DNA of 64,000 nt from assembly GCA_009760855.2 (NCBI GenBank), contig WPIO01000009.1, forward strand, positions 8,400,001-8,464,000. The letters run 5' to 3'. Each line of letters starts with the position of its first letter. The first letter of the stretch is position 1. The notes below the pieces were generated by a model, which was not told where the DNA came from, ran no database searches, and saw only the letters and a list, made by a program, of their open reading frames with translations. Positions 21,302 to 64,000 of this stretch are shown piece after piece. This DNA comes from Cristatella mucedo. Taxonomy: Eukaryota > Bryozoa > Phylactolaemata > Cristatellidae. A program made the position numbers and the translations under genes.

Positions 21302-22995
21302 TTCTCCAGAGCGTCCTTGACTGAGACCGGAACGACGACCTCGGTTTTCCGACCAGTTGCCCACGCGGCAACCAGGGGTCAATGCTAATCGAGCTTGAAC
21401 CAAGTATTCGTGCGCATAATATTTATAATTTCTCCTATATTGTATTATTCACTTATTCTTTATTAGAACAGCACTGAATCCAGGGAGAGAATTTGTTACC
21501 CCCTCCCCGTCACGGTTACTTCTATAGGAAGTAGGTGGGGGTAAAGGGGTCCCAGAGCAATTCCACCCTCCGACCGCGTCGGCGAGCTAGACGAATGGCT
21601 CATAATATGCGTCCAAGGACGAAGCATATAAACATCCAGAAATTCTCCGAATGTGAAGACCTTCATTTTGACGCAACTGCATTATTAGACCTCGGGTAGG
21701 GTTCAGGGTTGGTTTTCTTACGTGCCCGAACCGACTACTTTGCGACTGGATTTCTTTACATTCCGTTGTATATACCAAGAAAACCTGGCCGTTGCGAAAG
21801 GACGCCAGGGCATGACGGCGGCTGCAGTGTGGGGGCGGGGTTACCTTTGCTTAGAAACCCCATCTGATACGATGTGTTTCAACATGCTTGCACTGACTTT
21901 TTCCGCCTCCGTGCTCACGTACACGCCCTACCCAGATAAAACGCCACAACCATAACCAAACTTTCTTCCGCGATGCCTCTTTCTGCACAGCTAATCATTT
22001 GTGGATGGTTCCTCCTGTAACGGTTTTCTGTTTCGGCATTAAGACTTCTTCTACGTGTCAAATAATCCGGTCTTTTGACAGTGACGCCGTCCACGGCAAA
22101 CTCGTGTCACCTGCCCTTGTGCCCTCTGACCCATCAACAGATTCTCCCCGCAATGCAATGCAATAACGTGACGTTAATCGGCTGCCTAGATGAGTCTGCA
22201 CTTCTGACTAAATGACGCGTCCGCACCACTCTAACGCCCATTGCTTTTACGGCTTTCAAAAAGAAAGCCGTAAATATAATATAATATATACAATATAATA
22301 ATATATCGTATATGTGATATGATATACAATATACGTATATATTGTATATTAAAAATACGCTTATACTAAAAGTAAGCTTGAAAGGCCGCCATAACGTCGC
22401 GGCTTGGTGACCGCCGCCACTGGACATTTGAAGAATATTGTTGGCAATATTAATCCCTTTTATAAAATCCTAATGCACATTTTCCTGTCAAGTTTTAGAG
22501 CTTTTCACTCAGTTGAGTCAACATTGCTACGATTTTACCTTCGTAAAAAAAGCGGACTTACACTAAGGCGCAAAGAATCCTTAGAGTATGGCCACTGCTG
22601 CGAGGGCTGTATTTTCGTTCAGGTAATAGGAGAATTTTCTGCTGCGTCAGGCACGCTAACGCTACGCAAAGCAAGTGAATATATTTATGTGCAGCCCAAA
22701 AACAAACATATTCACATGGCCTCAGCCGCCAGTCAATATTGCTCCGTGGTAAGTATATAGAGTTAAAACCAGGGTGAGCGAGCCTCTACACCAGCACCAA
22801 TCAAGGATTCATCCAATACTTCACTTACTTAGAAGTTGTGGTCGCTAACTTGCTGCCAAATTTAAAGAACCTCAAACGGAGTATTTGAGCCTTGTTATCT
22901 GCTTTTCTTAACCACTAACGACTTGAGTAAAGTATTCTTTTGAGGAATTCTTGTTTGGTTCTGGTGCAGTGACCTAGCTAGTCATCTGATTTGAC
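21302..22995. other. Intergenic, upstream of SSR3
   Basis: Should contain the SSR3 promoter; no gene recognised. A near-palindrome ACTTCTATAGGAAGT (21519-21533) lies between CCCCTCCCC and GGTGGGGG tracts. An AT-dinucleotide-rich patch is at 22270-22360. Confidence 0.4.
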
Positions 22996-24136
22996 CCCCC
23001 CCCCATAGAACGACTATTGAACGTCCCCGGACTAAATGTCCCCGGACTAAATGTCCCCGGACTAAATGTCCCCGGACTAAATGTCCCCGGACTAAATGTC
23101 CCCGGACTAAATGTCCCCGGACTAAATGTCCCCGGACTAAATGTCCCCGGACTAAATGTCCCCATACAAAAACGTCCCGGACAAAATGTCCCCACATGTT
23201 ACAATAAACTAATCATATTAATGTTATTTTAATTATATAATAATTAATAGGCTTCGATATTTCACCAATAAAATGTAGCATGTAAAGTTTTAATATTTAA
23301 TGAAGACTGAAGTGAGATTACTTGTGATCATCAGTCTCGACATATACAAGTGCAGTTAATCAAAGGCCTCTTTAAATGAAGTCATCTTTAGTTAATCAAA
23401 GGCCTCTTTAAATGAAGCCATGTCTTAATTATCAAGCAAACTTAAACGATAAGATATCAAAGTTTACAGTTCTGTTTACTAATGAATGGCTTCTGATTCA
23501 CTGTAAACGTATAAATATGTGGAAGTTACAGTGAAGATTATTATACTAAAAACTGTTTGTTATAGTAGGTGATAGATGTGCAGTGTAATGAATAATTTAC
23601 AAGATTTCGAGGTGATTAGTATTTATATAACTGTAAATGTAATTCGAATGTTTAATAAGACAAAAAAAATAATTAAGGGAGATGCTGAAATTCATAACGT
23701 CACAGAAGGGAACAAGGAAGCTTGTAGGCGGAGGATTCCTATTCACGAAGCATAGAAATGGTGCAGATGGAAATAAGAAATTCGGCGTTGCGAGGACCGA
23801 AACTGTGGGGTGCGAATTCATACTCTGAATAATGCAATTATTGAGGAAGTCGGAACGCATAGTCATGCAGTTACACACGGAAGAGCGTCTGTTAAAGAAG
23901 CAAGAAGCGAAATGAAGAGGCAGGCTCGGGAAACCGAAGAACCCTGTAGGCGCACGAATCCTTAGAATTGATGTTGTATGAGAAGACTGTCTCAAAATAA
24001 CTGGATATAACCTCTACTCTTTTATATTTATTTCCCTCTTGCTTTTAATAAAATCTGTTCAAAATAATATTAATATTACTAATCTAACATCACATGTGGG
24101 GACATTTTGGGTCGGGACATTTTGTCCTGTCACGCT
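22996..24136. mobile_element. Putative non-autonomous DNA element with inverted ends and internal 15-bp array
   Basis: The left inner end (23170-23230, GGACAAAATGTCCCCACATG then an AT-rich arm) is repeated inverted at the right end (24065-24130, CACATGTGGGGACATTTTG). This gives imperfect terminal inverted repeats of about 60 bp around roughly 0.95 kb. Left of it lies a nine-copy array of a related 15-mer. The inner sequence is AT-rich with a 132-codon minus frame (23995-23597) that I do not recognise. A 33-bp direct duplication (AGTTAATCAAAGGCCTCTTT core) lies at 23353-23420. Target-site duplications could not be fixed. Confidence 0.55.
23023..23157. repeat. 15-bp minisatellite, nine perfect units
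   Basis: Unit GTCCCCGGACTAAAT, nine uninterrupted copies, followed by degenerate units GTCCCCATACAAAAAC and GTCCCGGACAAAAT. Confidence 0.97.
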
Positions 24137-24519
24137 AATGAACGTTATCGACCGGGACGGCTGAGGCCGCCTGTGCAGCTTCCACCAGTAGCCGCCCGTT
24201 TCAGTAAAACGCAGGCAGGCTCTTTGGAATGTGCTACAGCAGGAGATACAGCGCAAAAGCTGGCGGCCTCTATTCCTGGCCAGACTAAGACCATCTTAAA
24301 GAATCGTGCTATAGGAAAGTCACTCTAAACGCGTACGTACCACGAGCGCAAGCGTTTGTTTTTGGGCTATCGACAAATATTTTCACGTGCTGCGATATCT
24401 TCAGTACGCCTGGTATCGTAGAGAATCCTCTTAGCACCGTAACGAATTTACGGTCACTGCAGCGGCGGACACACTGCTATGATTTTTTTGCCAGAGTGTA
24501 GTTGAAGGTCTCTCTGCTT

Positions 24520-25235
24520 GTTTTGATGGCTCCTCCGTTTGATACTATTGATCGCCTTCGAGTCCTTCTCTCGAGCGTCTTCTCTCATCTCACCTGCGTA
24601 TCACTGGCATTGCACAGCAATTGTTGAGGTTCTATCTCAGTGTGAGACTTGATGCATTGATGTCAACCGCTATAAATCAATCATCCGTGGAGCCGATAAG
24701 TATGGGGCACCGAAACAATCTGTGCTTAGTCAACTTTCTTTCACAATCTATACGATTATTTTAACTTATTTAATCATCAAGCCTAGGCTTACATTTTGTA
24801 CAGATGATGATACTAGTAATGCATTTGTTACAGAGCCTTTAGAGAACTCTCTTTCCAGGCACTTGACATTTGCAGCAACAGAAAGCGTGATCTAGAATGG
24901 TGAGCTGCTCCAGTACTTTGATCTCTCCGAGCCTTTCAGCACTTTCAACTCTGTTGCGTGTATTAATGACATTCACACTTGGAAGGCATCGCACTTTCTC
25001 AAATTAAATCCCAATAAAACCGACTTGCTAGTTATGGGCAAACCTAGTGTTCAGAAATTGAAAAACTATCCCTCAACATGAGCTTGGCCAGCATACTGCT
25101 TAAACGGCGAAGCATTTGTGACAACCCGTCTCAGCTTTTGTAACATCCTTCTGCAAGTCACCACTTGCAGGTCTTCTGACCTGTCCAATAAGGTGCTTCC
25201 AGCTGGTGCAAAATCCTGAGGCCATGCTTGCCTAC
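24520..25235 (+). mobile_element. Degenerate LINE RT and thumb region
   Basis: Contains FDTIDRLRVLL, LRFYLSVRL and LLVMGKPSVQKL-like segments in changing frames. A minus-strand LINE-A tail is nested at about 24835-24895. Confidence 0.65.
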
Positions 25236-25239
25236 TGTG

Positions 25240-25505
25240 AACATAATAATAATAATAATAATAATAATGCACTTGATAAAACACGCTCAGAGAACTCAAT
25301 CTCTTTCTATGTGCTTTACATCTGCTGCAAAGGGAAACACAATTGAATGGTAAATATCATGCTTGATAAACAACATAAATAACATGGTTAGGGGTGACAT
25401 GCACAGGGTCAGCATGCAAATGTGGTTAGTGGCAGCATGCAGTGTCAGCACACATTAAGCACATGAAGGACGAATCACAGGGACCCACTAAATGCTGTCC
25501 TAAAT
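25240..25505 (-). mobile_element. LINE-A 3' end
   Basis: AAT repeat (25241-25268) plus tail and 3' UTR, ending at the final coding segment, as at 71-352. Confidence 0.85.
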
Positions 25506-25689
25506 AGGTGAACGTTGCAGTTGCTACACAACATCTCACGACCTGCAATGGCTTCCACCAACGTAACAATTAAATCTGCCCCTGGTTACGGTAAAGTCCA
25601 CGGCCCTCCAAGAGCAGCTGTAGTTAGGCCATTAAGCCGGCTCTCAATCATGAGAATCGCAGTAACTTTCGTCCAGTCTCCATTCTGCC

Positions 25690-26230
25690 ATTCCTAACCA
25701 AGACCCCCGAAAGAGTGGTGGCTTCTAAGCTGAACGATTACAACATACACCAGCTTGTCAGATCTCGCCTGCAAGCTCTAATAGGAATGAGGAGCTAACA
25801 ATTCCCTGTAAACTGCTCTTGCTTTGGGCCTCCAATTACCTTTATGAGCAATGCTAATCAGATTGGACCCTCTCTTCTGGTCGTCAAGCTTGTGGTGGGC
25901 AACAATGTATTGTCTGCTGCAGGACGAGAACCCGAGACGTGATGTGTGAGCACCTCCCTCATCCCCCGTTCAAGATCCAGTCTCTCTTGCCGGTGCCAAT
26001 AATTCAGTGCATGTTACTAACTAGTGATCCTACTAACCAGTGGCCCTGAGCATCTGCGTATGCTTTTGTGTGCTTGTCCAAGCATGAGACTTGTCTGTGC
26101 CTGAGCATACTACTGTAGGCATCCTCCTGCATTGGTTGCCATCAATTTGATCGTGGTTATTGCTTATCTGCAGCGAGTTGTAAAGCACCTGCATAGAGAT
26201 TCTCTTAACATAGCAGAGCCGCCCGCAGTA
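25690..26230 (+). mobile_element. Old LINE fragments
   Basis: ERVVASKLNDYNIHQLV resembles the LINE motif just before the first RT block. A diverged tail (AGTTGTAAAGCACCTGCATAG) lies at 26170-26210. Confidence 0.5.
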
Positions 26231-26269
26231 AAGGATCACTAGTTAGTAACTGCTAAACCTTTGGGTATC

Positions 26270-27341
26270 GGGATAATTGCTTTCTGCTTCCGTACGAACT
26301 TGTGCATATAGAGAACCTGACGTTTGTTATAGTGTGCTTGGGTGCCACTGCAAGCTGGCTAGTAACCTCTAAGCTCTTCTCCAGCTACACACACACGTTT
26401 AAATGAGGCCAATGTGAAATCGTTTTACTCTTACATGTCCCACTGTAGGGGTTCAGGGAATCGCACACTTAAACCTTCCAATGTGCATTTCTACCGAGTC
26501 TGCAGCAGTTCAAATATTTCTTACAAATGGCGGGTCGGCGGCACACAGCAACTGACAAAAACGTCACAATCTGCCTCACGTTGGCTAGCTACTGCAGCTA
26601 AAGCCAGATGGAAGCAATCCGGCCGGTCATAAGTACAAGTTAGTCACCAACCGGACAGTACCACACCGGAAAACCTCCGGAAGCGGTGAGACAGCAGATA
26701 AGATTGAGGAAGTGGAGGGCTGCGGAAGATGTGCAGCGGCCACACTCGAAATATTCATTATAATATATCTTAAAGATGCTCTCAAGTTACCATGCTGAGA
26801 CTTTCAGTAATTATTTAACAGCGGTCGTTAAATATCAGCCATGGCCTGGAGAAGCGGCTTCAGGTCGGGATTCGCAGAATCCAATGCAACAAACGGGAAT
26901 AAAAAAAAAAGCGAGAGCAGCTTTAAAGGAAATGAAAAGGCCAGGCATTACACGCCCATCTCGTTTGGCTTGCAGAGTTACGCCGACGAGAGCTCCCATG
27001 TCGGGGTTTTTATTACGCCGAGCCGCATATGCTAGAATTCTCGCCAACGATAAACTTGAGCAAGTCGACGCTCTCTTCAAGGTTGTCTAAAACAGTGCAG
27101 AGACAAAACTCATCAGCGTCAACTTGATTGCAAGCAGCCGATGATTTAGTTCACCATTTCAACGGTCATGCATGGCAACGACACGCCATGGCTGCAGAAT
27201 TCGGCTGCTTTGCCGTGAGCACGTGACAGGTGCACGAGTTAGATGCAAGAGTGAGACGAAAGAACGAGTCGGACAGCTTCGAGGCTTGTAGAAGTTATGC
27301 ACACGCGATTGGAATTTGCCACATGAAGATGCTCTACCTCG

Positions 27342-27345
<4 letters not shown>
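26270..27345. other. Intergenic, nothing identified
   Basis: Overlapping frames on both strands at 26776-27090 show no recognisable domain. The minus strand has an AATAAA at 27014-27009 that might serve SMARCAD1. Confidence 0.35.

Positions 27346-27347
<2 letters not shown>

Positions 27348-27400
<53 letters not shown>
27348..27400. repeat. TG dinucleotide microsatellite
   Basis: About 26 uninterrupted GT/TG units. Confidence 0.97.
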
Positions 27401-27402
<2 letters not shown>

Positions 27403-27403
27403 A

Positions 27404-27520
27404 CCGAAAGAAAGATCCTTAGGCTTTGAGTGCACGCTACAGCTTTACGACCTCACTTAGTTTTTGTGGCTTTGCTGAGTAACAGACGGAGATACGTACA
27501 TACTGCCCATGCAAGGATCG
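27404..27520 (+). repeat. LINE-B 3' tail
   Basis: CTTAGGCTTTGAGTGCACGC...GTAACAGACGGAGATAC, matching the tails at 1000 and 42700. Confidence 0.6.
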
Positions 27521-27984
27521 GTCAGTCGTAGTTCGAAACAAAACTAGTATTTAGTACAGCTTTTTCCTTCTCTTGCAAAGGCTCATAGAAAATCGGCAGG
27601 GAGGTCGACCATCTGAATCAGCTCTCTGCTGACAGCAACTGACAGACACAGACACTGGTACGCTTGCCGGACGATGTAACTGCGCTGCCGCTACCACCGC
27701 TGAGAAACTCAAGCCCCTCTGCAGACCATCTATCTGCAAAGTAGGCTACAGGACCGTGCATGCTTCGGTGACGGCGATGTCTTCGTAAAGCTGCGCACCG
27801 CAGGACGAGCTTGCCGCAGGCAGGCAGGCAAGCGTCACCGATGCATTTCGCTTGGCATGGCAACGTCAGGCGCCGAATACAACTAACAAGCCGTTCACGT
27901 GAGTGGGGAGTCGCGCTCAAACGACTTGGGTGGAGCACGCGGCACCGGCTTTGGGCACTCGAGCTGCCGCCGAGCAGCTGCCAC

Positions 27985-62140
<34,156 letters not shown>

Positions 62141-62741
62141 TCAGACTGCGGCCCGCTGCAGCTGCGCGCTGAGAACGGGCGCCGGCGGCGAAAGACGACG
62201 CGCGCACCGCTGGCGGCACGAGCTAGGCACAGCCGGCGTTCGCGTGCGCTCGGCGGCGGCAACCGAATACCATTCGCGGACGCGTCTCCTACGGGTTCTG
62301 ACCCATATTTCGAAACCACTCTCTTCTGATAGGCAAACCGCGTAAGTCCCGCACGACTACTCATCTCTCTCGAGGGCTGAAATCTGACAACGGCGGGCCA
62401 CTACACGTGCCAGTCGACTTCCGGAATTACGTAGTAACACAGTGCGGGTCAACGAGGACACGCCCGACCCGGTACGCTCTGGAGAGGGCTACACCGCTGA
62501 TGCACGCTATAACGAAACCAGTTTGCCTCATGTGCGACGAAAAATCTGGAAAGACAGCTAACACTGCTGAGCCGACTAATAGCCGCACCGGCTGAATCTA
62601 GACGGGTAGCTGAAGCTTAGCTAGCCGGTCTGCACAGTTAGCACAGCGAGCCCACGCTAATGTTGACGATGTTAGCTGCGCTTCCGGGTAACGTTGGTGG
62701 ATTAGGCCGAGCTATCGATGCGGATTAGGGCGGCAATGCCT
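62141..62741. promoter_or_regulatory. GC-rich region upstream of SMARCAD1
   Basis: CpG-rich to about 62340. Two ETS-type cores, ACTTCCGG near 62418 and GCTTCCGG near 62680. Probably contains the promoter and first exon; no direct proof. Confidence 0.35.
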
Positions 62742-63400
62742 GTAATAATAGTAATAAAGATACACCTGATAAAGTGCCCTCGGGGAGCCCAATCTCTTTC
62801 TAGGTGCTTCCCAACTTCTGCAAAGGAATGACGATAATAACAATAATAATAATGCACTTGATAAAGCACCATCAGAGAACTCAATCTCTTCCTAGGTGCT
62901 TTACATTTGCTGCAAAGGGAAACGCGATTGAATCGTGAGTAATATCATGCTTAATAAACAACATGAATAACATGGTTAGGGTTAGGAGTGGCATGCACAG
63001 AGTCAGCATGCAAGTGTTGTTAGTTGCAGCATGCACAGTGTCAGCACGCATAAGCACATGAAGGACGAATCACAGAAACCTAAAAAATGCTGCCCTAAAT
63101 AGGTGTTTTTAAGTTCTTTTTAATTTGCTCAAGTCATGGGGATGTCATGACGGAAGTCCGGAGTGAGTTCCGGGCTTTGGGAGCATGCGAACTAAATGCA
63201 CGGATCGAATGGTTAGTGGTAGCATGCTCAGTAAACAAAAAGAATAACATGGTTAGGAGTGACATGCACAGGGTCAGCATGTAAGTATGGTTAAAGGCAG
63301 CATGCACAGTATCAGCATGCATAAGCACATAAAGGTCGAATCACGGGGGCGCACTAAATGCTGTGATAAATAGATGTGTTTTAGTTTCTTTTTAAATGTA
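62742..63400 (-). mobile_element. Three stacked LINE-A 3' ends
   Basis: A tail at 62742-62820, a second with 3' UTR at 62831-63205, and a third lacking its tail at 63206-63400. Confidence 0.8.
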
Positions 63401-64000
63401 GATTTTCCGTGCGATACCGCCAGAGCAAGGCTGCGTCACTATACATTGTAAATAAAATAAACTGAAATATATTGGCTATACAATTTTGTGCTGATTTGTT
63501 TGACAATACCAATATATTATACGGGATTGGTTGACACTGTCAATCTATTTGACAATAATATATTGTAATACATAAAGGTATTTTTATAAACCTATTCATC
63601 TTTGTCACGAGATGCATACTACATAAAAATACATAAATTGACTTTTCACATTTGAAAAGATCCAATTAAAATCATATCCGGACATAGATCCATGGAAATC
63701 ATTTTGAAAATTGCAATTGTCCAAGTGCTCAATCTTGTACAATCGTGGTGGCGCCATTTTTGTCTCCGAGGTCGCCAACTTTGAGTTCAAGTTCTCGCCC
63801 TACAGGCCCACTTGACAAAAAGAAGGTCTGTTAGCTTTACTTTGGCAAGAACCCTGTTGGTTCTTAAGTCAATGCACGGAAATGCACTTGTGGAATTGTT
63901 CGCAAATAAAACATTAAGCTCGGCTACACGAATCTGATATCCCACATCAAGCAGAAGCACCCAAATTATCTAGAAATTTTTTACTTGGCGAAACAAGCAC
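63401..64000. other. Unassigned AT-rich sequence
   Basis: Several short repeats of a TTTGACAATA/ATATATT motif at 63470-63580; no gene recognised. Confidence 0.4.

Noticed and set aside
23023-23157. CRISPR-like array
   Set aside because: Units are directly adjacent with no spacers, and the setting is a eukaryotic intergenic region.
22974-23232. Repetitive SPGTF- or NVPGL-type peptides on both strands
   Set aside because: They exist because the 15-bp unit is a multiple of three; no start context or flanking gene.

Overview
This window is nuclear DNA from an animal (metazoan), probably an invertebrate. The evidence is four split genes with metazoan-type proteins, GT-AG introns from 82 bp to about 10.5 kb, and dense non-LTR retrotransposon, tRNA-derived SINE and microsatellite content. 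I cannot name the species. There is no bacterial-type operon, CRISPR array or prophage.

Layout. (1) 1-2.4 kb: minus-strand 5' part of an NSUN4-like mitochondrial RNA m5C methyltransferase; its catalytic exons lie beyond the left edge, and 1-1427 is intron filled with LINE debris. (2) 5.1-14.3 kb: complete six-exon plus-strand gene for a UBE2J1-type tail-anchored ER ubiquitin-conjugating enzyme (297 aa, catalytic Cys91). (3) 14.7-21.3 kb: complete four-exon minus-strand gene for SSR3 (TRAP-gamma, 182 aa), convergent with UBE2J1, stop codons 370 bp apart. (4) 21.3-28 kb: gene-poor, holding LINE fragments and an undescribed-looking ~1.1 kb element with inverted ends and a nine-copy 15-bp array. 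(5) 28-62.1 kb: a minus-strand SMARCAD1/Fun30-type SNF2 chromatin remodeller. Thirteen 3' exons (652 aa) join in a continuous frame; the 5' part (a CUE-domain exon and three weaker exons) is less certain. (6) 62.1-64 kb: GC-rich upstream sequence followed by LINE 3' ends.

Exon junctions were found by matching translated sequence to my memory of the human orthologues and then checking splice dinucleotides and phase base by base; no alignment or transcript was available. UBE2J1 and SSR3 both act at the ER membrane (ERAD ubiquitination and the translocon), NSUN4 in mitochondria, SMARCAD1 in the nucleus. They do not form a functional cluster, apart from the ER pair.

Repeats dominate the non-coding space. 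One CR1/L2-like LINE family (called LINE-A here; 3' end conserved, then ATT repeats) has more than 20 fragments. A second 3'-tail family (LINE-B), two tRNA-like SINE families (SINE-1, SINE-2), a Tc1-like and a pogo/Tigger-like DNA transposon relic are also present. SINE-2 shares its 3' tail with LINE-A, which suggests a parasite/partner pair.
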